Positions 9,263 through 18,777 of a stretch of 53,747 nucleotides of DNA are shown piece after piece. Location of the stretch: the NCBI GenBank assembly GCA_012521395.1, contig JAAYML010000111.1:1-53747 (forward strand). The letters are read 5' to 3'. Below the pieces are notes generated by a model. That model was not told the origin of the DNA. It was given only the letters and a program-made list of their open reading frames with translations, and did not search any database. Made by a program: the position numbers and the translations under genes. This DNA comes from Candidatus Epulonipiscium sp. (GTDB taxonomy: Bacteria; Bacillota; Clostridia; Lachnospirales; Defluviitaleaceae). Numbering within the stretch: position 1 is the first letter of the stretch; every line of letters begins with the position of its first letter.

Positions 9263-10912
9263 TAATTCGCTGATAACTTTCTTAAGTGCGTCTAATGCTT
9301 CCTGAGGAAGTTTATCGAATCCGCCTTTTTCAGTTTCTCTGGATTCAACAAACTTAATTCTGTCTTCCATTCTCTTCTTTAATTGATCTAAGTATTCAGC
9401 GTCATTTAAGTCAGGAATAAATCCTTCAACTTCATATATTTCTATGTCAGAGAAGTTACCCCAAGGTTTAAATTCAGCAGTTCCTTCAACAATTGCTTCT
9501 AATACACCTAAAGTTACTGATGGAGGAACTTTCTTATCCATGAAAGAACCAGTATTTAAAATGTAGCAATCTACGTTTCTTTCTTGGAATAAAGCTTTAA
9601 ATTTATTGTAGTCATCTGCTAAGGGGTAAGTTCTAAAGGGGTTCGCATAAGGTTCTACAACCAATGCATTAGGATCCACACCTGGTGCTAATCTTTCTGC
9701 AGTTGTTCTTTTTGTTGCTAATGTAGCACCCATTACGGAAGCAAGTTCAGCTCCTTTAATTTTGAGAACAGGAGGAAGGGTTGGGTCTTTCATTAGCCAG
9801 AAGATTGCATTAACAGGCTCATCAAATTTGTCAATACGGTTGGTTGACCATAATTTAGATTTAACCGCACGACCGTTACCATTTCTGATGTCTTCTGTAA
9901 CAACAACGACTTTACCATTTTCATCAAGGGTTGCCCCGTTATTTTGAAGAGTTAATAAGTATTTGTTGTCTTCAGAAGTTAATGGATAGTCTTGAGTTTT
10001 GTCAAAGTAAGCTGGTTCTAATGCAATTGAAGAACCGTCAGTAGTGGAAATAATAAATGCATCATCGTGAAGAACTGTGATATCATATTTGTCATTATGA
10101 CGTGCATGGGTAATGGTGGATTTTCCAGAGCCGGAAAGACCAAACACACCTGCTACGAATTTTCTTCCGGATGGTAAATTATATCTCTTTTGTCCACCGT
10201 GGCAGGAAGCGTAACCATTGCGGTTTGCAATAGCCCATGCAAGTGTTAAGGTACCTTTCTTGTGTTCTCCAAAATATCTCATACCAAGAATGGCTGCACA
10301 GTTATGTTGTGGGTCAAAACAAGTCAGTCCCATTGGATGATCTGGATGAGACCATGTAGGATCGGAGAATACATAGATATCTCCTTCATTTTCTAACTTA
10401 ACAGATTCCTGATACATGTTGAAGTAGTATTCATTGATGTACTGGAAGTTAAGCATCCATGAATACATAATATTTTCCTGACCTTCTGGGATCAAAAGAT
10501 GGGCTTTTACCATAAAGTCTTTGTCAAGTCCTACGTAAACTTCAGCATGATACATTTTTTTGAAGCGGGTTTGATAAACTGCTTCGCTGATTTTAAGTGC
10601 GTATTCATTAGTATTAACGCCAGGTTCACCAATAATTCTTCTTGCTGAAGCTGCACGACCACTTACGGCACCATCGTTAAAAAGAAGTACTTTAGCATCG
10701 GCATCTAATCCAATAGCTTCTGGATTATAAACAGGAATATCGGTTACAATAGTTCCTGGAGAAGCAGCTGCTAATTTATAAGCTTCTTTCAAAGATGTTA
10801 TTTTTATAACATTATTGCCGTAAAAAGGTGTTTCGATAATAGTTCTGATTTGGGAGAATACAGGATTATTTGCTCCTATTTGATTCCTTGGATAACATTG
10901 TTGAGTTGCCAT
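9257..10912 (-). CDS. pckA: Phosphoenolpyruvate carboxykinase (ATP-type family)
   Basis: GVFGLSGSGKST nucleotide-binding loop, HDDAFII, NGNGRAVKSKLWSTNRID; PEPCK length of 551 aa. Confidence 0.85.
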   Translation of the reverse strand: MATQQCYPRNQIGANNPVFSQIRTIIETPFYGNNVIKITSLKEAYKLAAASPGTIVTDIPVYNPEAIGLDADAKVLLFNDGAVSGRAASARRIIGEPGVNTNEYALKISEAVYQTRFKKMYHAEVYVGLDKDFMVKAHLLIPEGQENIMYSWMLNFQYINEYYFNMYQESVKLENEGDIYVFSDPTWSHPDHPMGLTCFDPQHNCAAILGMRYFGEHKKGTLTLAWAIANRNGYASCHGGQKRYNLPSGRKFVAGVFGLSGSGKSTITHARHNDKYDITVLHDDAFIISTTDGSSIALEPAYFDKTQDYPLTSEDNKYLLTLQNNGATLDENGKVVVVTEDIRNGNGRAVKSKLWSTNRIDKFDEPVNAIFWLMKDPTLPPVLKIKGAELASVMGATLATKRTTAERLAPGVDPNALVVEPYANPFRTYPLADDYNKFKALFQERNVDCYILNTGSFMDKKVPPSVTLGVLEAIVEGTAEFKPWGNFSDIEIYEVEGFIPDLNDAEYLDQLKKRMEDRIKFVESRETEKGGFDKLPQEALDALKKVISELQ

Positions 10913-11222
10913 TTAAACCCTCCTTAAATTTTGTAAATATTATATTAAAAATTTATAATATAAAAAAAAGACAAACAAACAAACACAATAATAAAAATCT
11001 TGCCCCAGGTTATAATGATACAGTAACTGCATGAAAAAAGTCAATAGAATTGATAAAAATTCTTAGTTTTAAAACATAATAATAATATATTTTAAAAAAA
11101 ATTATATCATACTTTTGTAAATGATGAATTGTTTTTGCTTTTTTTCTCCATTGGATATATAATATTTTTTAATATATCAATGCATTTTACATACAAATTT
11201 ACAAATAAGGTGGAGGTAAAAG

Positions 11223-13169
11223 ATGAGTAAAAAAACATTTTATATTACTACTCCTATTTATTATCCCAGTGACAAGCTTCATATCGGTCATTCTTATACG
11301 ACGGTTGCTGCAGATGCTATGGCAAGATATAAAAGACTAAGAGGTTATGATGTAAAATTCTTAACCGGGACTGATGAGCACGGACAAAAAATAGAGCGTA
11401 TTGCCAATGAGAAAGGGATTCATCCCAAAGAATATGTAGACAATATTGTAAAATGGATTAAAGAGCTTTGGAAGATTATGGACATCAGTTATGATATATT
11501 TATTCGTACAACCGATGATTATCATGTTAAATCTGTACAAAAAATATTTAAAAAACTATATGACCAGGGGGATATTTATAAGAGTACTTATGAGGGCTGG
11601 TATTGTACCCCTTGCGAAACCTTTTTTACAGAAAGACAATTGGTGGATGGAAAATGCCCGGATTGTGGAAGAGATGTAGAAAGAATAAAAGAAGAAAGCT
11701 ATTTCTTTAAATTGTCAAAATATCAGGACAGATTAATTGAATACATTGAAAATAATCCTGACTTTATCCAACCTCAGGCAAGACAAAATGAAATGATTAA
11801 TAATTTCTTAAAGCCAGGTCTTGAAGATTTATGTGTTTCCAGGACTTCTTTCAAATGGGGAATACCGGTTGAATTTGATCCAGGTCATGTGGTTTATGTA
11901 TGGATTGATGCACTTTCTAATTATGTTACTGCTTTAGGTTATTTCTCAGACAATGATGAAGAATACAAAAAATACTGGCCAGCCGATGTTCATTTGGTTG
12001 GAAAAGAAATTGTTCGTTTCCATACGATTATTTGGCCTGCAATCTTAATGGCTTTAGGCGAACCGTTACCTAAAAAAGTTTTTGGACATGGATGGCTTAT
12101 TATTGATGGAGGTAAAATGTCAAAATCTAAAGGTAATGTTGTTGATCCTAAAGTTCTGGTTGACCGTTATGGATCAGATGCTCTCAGGTACTTTCTTTTA
12201 AGAGAAATTGCTTTTGGACAGGATGGCAATTTTAATAATGAAGCTTTAATTCAAAGAATCAATTCGGATTTAGCAAACGACTTTGGTAATCTTTTATCCA
12301 GGACGATTGCTATGATTCAAAAGTATTTTAATGGACAGTTGCCTGAAGAAAAAGCAGCAACAGCTTTTGACCAGGACCTTAAAAATACTGCAAAAGAAAC
12401 CATAATAAAAATGGAAGAAGCTATGGAAAAACTATTGTTTAGTGATTCCTTAGCGGAAATATGGAATTTAATCAGACGGGCTAATAAATATATTGATGAA
12501 ACCCAGCCATGGGTTTTAGCTAAAGATGAAAGTAATAAGGCACAGCTGGCTGGTGTTTTATATAATTTAGCAGAAGTTTTAAGGATTGTATCTATATTAA
12601 TCCAGCCTTTTATGCCTGCAACAACACCCAAAGTATGGAATCAGCTTGGTATTAGTGAAGGGGAGTTTACAACTTGGGACAGTATCAAAGAGTGGGGTAA
12701 GCTGCCTGATAATATAAAGGTTAATAAGGGAGAAATTCTTTTCCCCAGAATTGATTTAGAAGATGAACTTAAAAAATTAGAAGAAGCCTTAAAGAAAGCA
12801 CAAGAAGAAATGGTTGTAAAAACAGAGGAAAAGAACACGGAACAATATATTTCCATTGATGATTTTAGTAAAGTAGAACTAAAAGTTGGAGAAGTTATTG
12901 AATGTGAAAAGGTTGAAAATGCGGATAAATTATTAAAATCAAAAATAAAAATTGGTGATGAAGTAAGACAAATTGTTTCTGGTATTGCAAAGTATTATTT
13001 TCCTGAAGAAATGATTGGAAAAAAAGTTGTTGTCGTATGTAACTTAAAACCTGTAAAATTAAGAGGTATCCTTTCAGAAGGAATGATTCTGGCAGCTTCT
13101 GATGATAATGGAAAATTGGTTCTTGTTTCTGTAGATAAAGACATTGAAAGCGGAGCGAAGGTGAAATAA
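11223..13169 (+). CDS. metG: Methionyl-tRNA synthetase
   Basis: TTPIYYPSDKLHIGHSYTT, KMSKSKGNVVDP, C-terminal tRNA-binding domain. Confidence 0.98.
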   Translation: MSKKTFYITTPIYYPSDKLHIGHSYTTVAADAMARYKRLRGYDVKFLTGTDEHGQKIERIANEKGIHPKEYVDNIVKWIKELWKIMDISYDIFIRTTDDYHVKSVQKIFKKLYDQGDIYKSTYEGWYCTPCETFFTERQLVDGKCPDCGRDVERIKEESYFFKLSKYQDRLIEYIENNPDFIQPQARQNEMINNFLKPGLEDLCVSRTSFKWGIPVEFDPGHVVYVWIDALSNYVTALGYFSDNDEEYKKYWPADVHLVGKEIVRFHTIIWPAILMALGEPLPKKVFGHGWLIIDGGKMSKSKGNVVDPKVLVDRYGSDALRYFLLREIAFGQDGNFNNEALIQRINSDLANDFGNLLSRTIAMIQKYFNGQLPEEKAATAFDQDLKNTAKETIIKMEEAMEKLLFSDSLAEIWNLIRRANKYIDETQPWVLAKDESNKAQLAGVLYNLAEVLRIVSILIQPFMPATTPKVWNQLGISEGEFTTWDSIKEWGKLPDNIKVNKGEILFPRIDLEDELKKLEEALKKAQEEMVVKTEEKNTEQYISIDDFSKVELKVGEVIECEKVENADKLLKSKIKIGDEVRQIVSGIAKYYFPEEMIGKKVVVVCNLKPVKLRGILSEGMILAASDDNGKLVLVSVDKDIESGAKVK

Positions 13170-13930
13170 TGTTTTTTGAATCTCATGCACATTATGATGA
13201 TGAAGCATTTAATGAAGACAGGGAAGACTTATTGTCTTCCTTTCCTAATGAGGGAATAGATTATGTAATACAGACAGCTGCCGATATTGCTTCATCAAAA
13301 GCAGGGTTAAAACTGGCAAAAGAATATGATTTTATTTACTGCAGCTTAGGGGTTCATCCTCATGAAGTTAAAGAATTAAATGAAGATAATTTTAATGTAT
13401 TAAAAAAATTATCTAAAGAAGATAAGGTTGTTGCTATAGGAGAAATAGGACTGGATTATTATTATGACAATTCACCAAGAGATTTGCAAAGATATTGGTT
13501 TGAAAAGCAAATAGAATGGGCAATCGAAGAAAATCTGCCTATTATTGTACACAGCAGAGAGGCAAGCCAGGAGACTTTTGAGATCATAAAAAAATATGAT
13601 TTTCCTAAAAAAGGGGTTATTCATTGCTATTCGGGCAGTGCCCAGATGGCAGAAGAGTATATAAAAATGGGTTTTTATATTGGAATAGGAGGAACTGTAA
13701 CTTTTAAAAATGCAAAAAAAGTGGTAGAGGTCGTTGAAAAAATCCCCATATCTTCTATTTTGATAGAAACCGATTCCCCTTATCTGAGTCCTGAACCTTA
13801 CAGAGGAAGAAGAAATGATTCCAGAAATCTAAAATATATAGCAGAAAAAATCGCCCAAATTAAGGGCCTTGATTTAGATACGGTTGCCCGCATCACAAAG
13901 GAAAATGGTATAAAATTGTTTGAAATTTGA
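13169..13930 (+). CDS. tatD: TatD family DNase (YabD-like)
   Basis: ESHAHYDDEAF, GEIGLDYYYDNSPRDLQ, ETDSPYLSPEPYRGRRND. Confidence 0.96.
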   Translation: MFFESHAHYDDEAFNEDREDLLSSFPNEGIDYVIQTAADIASSKAGLKLAKEYDFIYCSLGVHPHEVKELNEDNFNVLKKLSKEDKVVAIGEIGLDYYYDNSPRDLQRYWFEKQIEWAIEENLPIIVHSREASQETFEIIKKYDFPKKGVIHCYSGSAQMAEEYIKMGFYIGIGGTVTFKNAKKVVEVVEKIPISSILIETDSPYLSPEPYRGRRNDSRNLKYIAEKIAQIKGLDLDTVARITKENGIKLFEI

Positions 13931-13970
13931 GAAAGATTAAGTTTATATTACAAAGATTTATATTATTTTT

Positions 13971-14023
13971 AAAAAGCCAAAATATGTAAGGTGCCAAAAA
14001 GCCTTATGTATTCTGGCTTTTTT
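13971..14023 (+). terminator. Rho-independent terminator downstream of tatD
   Basis: Imperfect long stem aaaaagccaaaatatgtaaggt...gccttatgtattctggctttttt. Confidence 0.75.
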
Positions 14024-14149
14024 ATATGTTAAGAAATTATAAAAAAGTTTTTACAAAATGTAATATTTTTATGAATAAAATTTAAAAGATGCGTATATAA
14101 TAGTAATATCAAGGCTTCCGTGAATTGTAAAAAATATACATTTAGTTAT

Positions 14150-14178
14150 TTGACAATTCACCCGTTACAAATTATAAT
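14150..14178 (+). promoter_or_regulatory. Consensus sigma-A promoter for the 3D/G5-domain gene
   Basis: TTGACA-N17-TATAAT, all 12 positions matching. Confidence 0.75.
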
Positions 14179-14215
14179 ACCTAAGAATCCAAATTGAAAA
14201 ACAGGAGGTAAAAAA

Positions 14216-15217
14216 ATGGGACACAAAACCAGAACACTGTTTTTCATCATGGTCATGTTCTTGTTGTGCTCCAGCAGTGCAACAGCATATCAATTAATGT
14301 TTAAAGAAGTAATTGTAATTGACAATGATAAAGTTTATTTATATAAAACACCGAAAACTACAGTTGAAACTTTTTTACAAGAACAAAGCATAGTTATTGA
14401 TTCCAAAGACGAGATTAATGTGACCATGAATGATAACATAGTGGAAGGCATGACGATTAAAATCATAAGAGCCGTTCCAATTCAATTAGTTTTGGACGGC
14501 AGGGAAGAAGAAGCTTATACGAAAGCAAAGACAGTAAAAGATTTTCTTAAGGAGAAAAAAATTGACGAGGAGAATCTGGTGAGTATCAGTAGCTCTCTGG
14601 ACGAAATAATTAGTCCTCATATGGAATTAGAGATTAAAACCCGTAAAGTAGAAACGATTACAGAAGAAAGTGTTATTCCATATGAAACAGAGTTACAGGA
14701 AACACCACATCTTCCCGTAGGTGAGAAAAAACTTGTCCAGGAGGGAAAAGACGGGCTAAAGAAAATTAGCTATAGAGTCGAATACATAGGAGGGGAAGAA
14801 GTTAACAGGGAAATAATATCTGAAGTTATCGTAGAAGAAGCTCAAAAGGAAATTATTAAAGTTGGAGCTGAAAACGTCATTGAAGGAAAAGACGGGAAAA
14901 TTTATAAGTACAAGAAAGTTCTTACAATGAGTGCTACTGCCTATACGGCAAGCTATGAAGATACGGGAAAGGCGCCAGGACATCCGGCTTTCGGTATCAC
15001 TTATACGGGTACAAGAGCCAGGGTGGGAACAGTAGCGGTTGATCCCAATGTTATTCCTCTTGGAACAAAACTCTATATTGAAGGTTATGGATATGCTGTT
15101 GCAGAAGATATAGGCGGAGCTATTAAAGGAAACAAAATTGACTTGTATTATAATACTCTTGAAGAGGCAAGAAATTTTGGAAGAAAACAATTAAAAGTAT
15201 ATATTTTAGTTGAATAG
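14216..15217 (+). CDS. Secreted ubiquitin-like/G5/3D domain protein (YabE/Rpf-like)
   Basis: Signal peptide, DUF348-like repeats, G5 region, 3D domain MSATAYTASYEDTGKAPGHPAFGITYTGTRARVGTVAVDPNVIPLGTKLYIEGYG. Confidence 0.92.
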   Translation: MGHKTRTLFFIMVMFLLCSSSATAYQLMFKEVIVIDNDKVYLYKTPKTTVETFLQEQSIVIDSKDEINVTMNDNIVEGMTIKIIRAVPIQLVLDGREEEAYTKAKTVKDFLKEKKIDEENLVSISSSLDEIISPHMELEIKTRKVETITEESVIPYETELQETPHLPVGEKKLVQEGKDGLKKISYRVEYIGGEEVNREIISEVIVEEAQKEIIKVGAENVIEGKDGKIYKYKKVLTMSATAYTASYEDTGKAPGHPAFGITYTGTRARVGTVAVDPNVIPLGTKLYIEGYGYAVAEDIGGAIKGNKIDLYYNTLEEARNFGRKQLKVYILVE

Positions 15218-15244
15218 GAAAAGCCGATATAATCGGCTTTTTTC
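15218..15244 (+). terminator. Rho-independent terminator
   Basis: aaaagccgatataatcggctttttt. Confidence 0.8.
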
Positions 15245-15246
15245 TA

Positions 15247-16125
15247 ATGGAGGATAGGATTATGGAATTAATTGCATCTGCCAGTAAGACAAAAGAAATA
15301 CTCAACAAATATCCTTTTGTTTTTAGAAAAAAATATGGACAAAATTTTTTGATTGATAGCCATGTCTTAAACAAAATCATAGAAGGGGCCGAAATTGGCC
15401 GTGAAGATTTTGTTTTGGAGATAGGTCCTGGGATAGGAAGCCTCACTCAAGTCTTATCAAGAGAGGCTAAAAAAGTGGTGGCTGTAGAAATTGATTCTCA
15501 GTTGATACCTATTTTAGAGGATGTTTTAAAGGAATGTGACAATTTAGAGATTATTCATGGAGATATCTTAAAGACGGACATTAAAAAAATAATCGAAGAA
15601 AAAAATAATAACCAACCCATAAAAGTTGTTGCAAATCTTCCTTATTATATTACGACGCCAATTATTATGATGCTTTTAGAAAATAAGCTGCCTGTTTCAA
15701 GTATTACGGTTATGATTCAAAAAGAAGTAGCAGACAGGTTAATTGCCAGACCAGGGACAAAAGATTATGGAGCGATTACAGTTGCCGTAAATTATTATGC
15801 GGTTCCATATCTTGTTGCGAATGTCCCAAGAAATTGTTTTATTCCAAGACCTAATGTGGATTCTGCTGTAATAAAGTTAGAGTTGCGTTCAGAAGCTGCC
15901 GTAGAAGTCAAAGATGAAGAACTATTTTTTAAAATTGTAAAGGCTGCTTTTTCTCAAAGAAGGAAAAAGCTGATGAATAATTTAATTAGCCAGGAGATAA
16001 CAGATCTTTCTAAAGATGAACTTGCTTTAATATTTAGTCAATTGGCTTTTGATGAAAATATCAGGGGTGAGATGCTTTCGATTGAGGATTTTGCACGATT
16101 AACCAATGCCTTGAAAAAAGAATAA
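15247..16125 (+). CDS. rsmA: 16S rRNA (adenine(1518)-N6/adenine(1519)-N6)-dimethyltransferase
   Basis: KKYGQNFLID, LEIGPGIGSLTQVL, VANLPYYITTPI; start could be 15262. Confidence 0.97.
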   Translation: MEDRIMELIASASKTKEILNKYPFVFRKKYGQNFLIDSHVLNKIIEGAEIGREDFVLEIGPGIGSLTQVLSREAKKVVAVEIDSQLIPILEDVLKECDNLEIIHGDILKTDIKKIIEEKNNNQPIKVVANLPYYITTPIIMMLLENKLPVSSITVMIQKEVADRLIARPGTKDYGAITVAVNYYAVPYLVANVPRNCFIPRPNVDSAVIKLELRSEAAVEVKDEELFFKIVKAAFSQRRKKLMNNLISQEITDLSKDELALIFSQLAFDENIRGEMLSIEDFARLTNALKKE

Positions 16126-16208
16126 ATAGCATATTTTTAACTCTCCATAAATATATTATAAAGACAAGATATGTTAGGAATCTGGACATTAAGAATGGAG
16201 GGTTAGGA

Positions 16209-17474
16209 TTGAGTAATGGGAATTACCGTTCATTTATTATTTTAAGACAAGACTGCAGGGGCTATGCTATATCCAGTAAGGAGCCATTTGGCTACTGTAA
16301 AATAGATGCCTATGGGGATAAAGCAAGATTCCAGCTATATGTACAGGAATTAAAAATTATTCCAAAAGAAAAGGGTTACCGATTTACCTTGCTGGCTAAC
16401 TTACCTGCGGGTCCTAAGCAAATTCCTTTGGATAGCTTTTATGTTGATGAAAAAGGTAAGCGGAATTTTAAAATTGAGATGGACCGAAATAATATAGGCG
16501 GAAGCGGCCTTAAAGTGGAGCAAATTGAAGGGGTAGCAGTCTTAGCTGAAGATTCTTTTTCTAATACAGTGGCTCCTTTAATAGGTTTTAAAAGAGAACC
16601 TTTTGAGTGGAATCCTAAAAAAATGCGAACAAAATTTGAAAAAGAAGAAAAAATGAAAGAAAATAATAAAGAAGAAAAGCAAGCAATAAAAGAAAGAAAA
16701 GAATTAAAAGAAACTACTACAGATGAAAAAGAACGAAAAGAAGAAATCAAGAAAAAAGAAATGGAAAGATCGGATATAGAAAAAGCAACAGAAAAGCTCA
16801 AAGAGATTAAAGGAGAAGATATTTATAAAGAAGAAAAGCAGGAAGAAAGAAAAGAAGAAAATATAATAGAAAAAGCTGTATCAGAAGAAAACGATGAGAC
16901 AAAAGAAATAAGATTATTTGAAAGTGAAAAAGAAAGGAAAGAAGATTTTACTGAAATTTTTGAATTTAAGAATGAAGAGCTAGAAGAAAAAAAGCCAGAT
17001 AAAGAAGAAAGAAAATCAGATCAAGATAAAGAAGAGTCAGCCAAAATTGAAACGGAAGATCAATTTTTTACTGGTCAAACTTATTGGAACTTTTTTGATA
17101 AAAGATCCAAAGAAGAAGATTATATCAATAAAATTATAGAGAGAAGTATTCGGATGAATCCTTTTGAAAAGCCAGGTGAAGATATGGAATGGTATAGAAT
17201 ATCCTATGAAGAACTTCCCCTTATTGTAAATTTCCCCTGGCGCTGGTATTCAAATCCCTTTTTATTGGTTGGGGCTAAAAAATACAATCATATTCTTTTG
17301 GGTAAGAATAAGAAATTAAATACTTATTGTTTAGGAATTCCGGACTTATATTCTCAGTATTCTAAAGAAAGAGCAGAATCTTTTGGCTACAGAACATTTT
17401 TGTGTTGTAGAAATACTCAACCAGTTACAGGAGAATATGGCTATTGGATTATCGATTTAGTCATGAATGTTTAG
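16209..17474 (+). CDS. Uncharacterised protein: two conserved-looking domains joined by a highly charged Glu/Lys linker
   Basis: TTG start with SD ggagg; 421 aa; aromatic-rich C-terminal domain (PWRWYSNPFLLVGAKKYNHILLGK); product not recognised. Confidence 0.8.
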   Translation: MSNGNYRSFIILRQDCRGYAISSKEPFGYCKIDAYGDKARFQLYVQELKIIPKEKGYRFTLLANLPAGPKQIPLDSFYVDEKGKRNFKIEMDRNNIGGSGLKVEQIEGVAVLAEDSFSNTVAPLIGFKREPFEWNPKKMRTKFEKEEKMKENNKEEKQAIKERKELKETTTDEKERKEEIKKKEMERSDIEKATEKLKEIKGEDIYKEEKQEERKEENIIEKAVSEENDETKEIRLFESEKERKEDFTEIFEFKNEELEEKKPDKEERKSDQDKEESAKIETEDQFFTGQTYWNFFDKRSKEEDYINKIIERSIRMNPFEKPGEDMEWYRISYEELPLIVNFPWRWYSNPFLLVGAKKYNHILLGKNKKLNTYCLGIPDLYSQYSKERAESFGYRTFLCCRNTQPVTGEYGYWIIDLVMNV

Positions 17475-17536
17475 TTTTAAAAAAGGTCTGTTGCATTGAC
17501 AGTTAAATCAATTAATGTATTGTTTTACTTTAGTAT

Positions 17537-17585
17537 TAAAAAAGGAGCTGTACGTAAATAAATTTTCGTAACAGCTCCTTTAATT
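17537..17585. terminator. Bidirectional terminator
   Basis: ttaaaaaaggagctgt...acagctcctttaa. Confidence 0.75.
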
Positions 17586-17598
17586 TTAACTTTTATTT

Positions 17599-18393
17599 TT
17601 AATAATGTGTAGCAATATATTCAGCAGCTTCTTTCACCTTATCCTGATGGATTTTTTGTACCACATTGGTACCGTGGGTTCTGCTGTTTAAAAAATGTAT
17701 GTCCACATGACCATCTATGCCATTGTTTTTAACGGCATCTAAATTTTGTCCTCTGCCATATCCTCCACTGCGTTCGTTAACGACTTTTACAGCAGGTTCT
17801 GAATCTACTCCGGCATGAGGCATAGCGGTCATAGAACCAGCAATATAATTACCGTCTACTTCAACAACCACCGCTCTTCTTTCCCAACTAAAACCGCCCC
17901 AGATTTCTTTCATGATTTTTGTATCTTCTTTCGTCAGGGTTTCAACATCGGCATGATTGGTTCCGAAAGTTCTTTTAATCATGAAACTCTTACCTGTTTT
18001 TATATCTGTTACTTTAGCAGTTTTTCCTCTTGGGAATATGTACTGAACTTTGCTAAACCAATCAAGGGCTCCTTTTGAAGGAGTTGATTGAGTTGCTTCA
18101 CTGGATGCATTGCTGCCAAATAACGAATTATATGTCATATTTCCTACAATTCCATCTACAGCTAAACCATGGGCTTTTTGATATTTTTTCACTGCATCTG
18201 CGGTAATGGATCCATAGTAACCTGTAGCTGTGTGATAATTAAAATATCCTAATCTTTTTAACTCCGTCTGAACTTTTTTAACTTCTTCTCCCCTTGAACC
18301 TTGTTTTAAAAGAATGGCAGAGGCCTCCTGGGGAAGTATTAAAATAGATGCTACAAGGCTGCATATAATCCATTGTTTTATTTTTTTACTCAT
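17599..18393 (-). CDS. Secreted protein with N-terminal PG_binding_1 domain and an uncharacterised C-terminal domain
   Basis: Signal peptide; GSRGEEVKKVQTELKRLGYFNYHTATGYYGSITADAVKKYQKAHGLAVDGIVG. Confidence 0.88.
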   Translation of the reverse strand: MSKKIKQWIICSLVASILILPQEASAILLKQGSRGEEVKKVQTELKRLGYFNYHTATGYYGSITADAVKKYQKAHGLAVDGIVGNMTYNSLFGSNASSEATQSTPSKGALDWFSKVQYIFPRGKTAKVTDIKTGKSFMIKRTFGTNHADVETLTKEDTKIMKEIWGGFSWERRAVVVEVDGNYIAGSMTAMPHAGVDSEPAVKVVNERSGGYGRGQNLDAVKNNGIDGHVDIHFLNSRTHGTNVVQKIHQDKVKEAAEYIATHY

Positions 18394-18566
18394 GCTGTCT
18401 CCTCCTTTGATGACTAGATTACATAATTCCTTTACATATGATTATATTACAAAAATGTTAATTTGTAAAGTTGCTTTTAATAATTTTGTAATAAGTTTTA
18501 TAAAATTAACTCTTCCGTGTAAAGGGCATATTATATTATTAAGTAAAGATTAAAAAGGGGAATCCT

Positions 18567-18722
18567 ATGAAATTACATGAAAAAGTAAGGTTCAGGCTCC
18601 GCCAGTATGGCTATGAACATAAGAAAATTAAGAGTTTGTCACGGGAATTTTTTAATAAGATTGAAGAGATCGATAAGTATTTAGAAAAAGAAATGACTAA
18701 GAGCAGAAAAAGAAAAAAATAA
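18567..18722 (+). CDS. Small basic hypothetical protein (51 aa)
   Basis: MKLHEKVRFRLRQYGYEHKKIKSLSREFFNKIEEIDKYLEKEMTKSRKRKK; SD aaaaggggaatcct; followed by a terminator; below the ORF-track size cutoff. Confidence 0.6.
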   Translation: MKLHEKVRFRLRQYGYEHKKIKSLSREFFNKIEEIDKYLEKEMTKSRKRKK

Positions 18723-18748
18723 AGCCAACTAAAGTTGGCTTTATTTTT
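18721..18748. terminator. Rho-independent terminator
   Basis: aaagccaactaaagttggctttattttt. Confidence 0.75.
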
Positions 18749-18777
18749 ACATCAATAATAAAACATGAAATAATGAA

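Noticed and set aside
16630-17050. GAA/AAA-rich purine tract resembling a DNA repeat
   Set aside because: It is coding low complexity (Glu/Lys linker) without a regular repeat unit.
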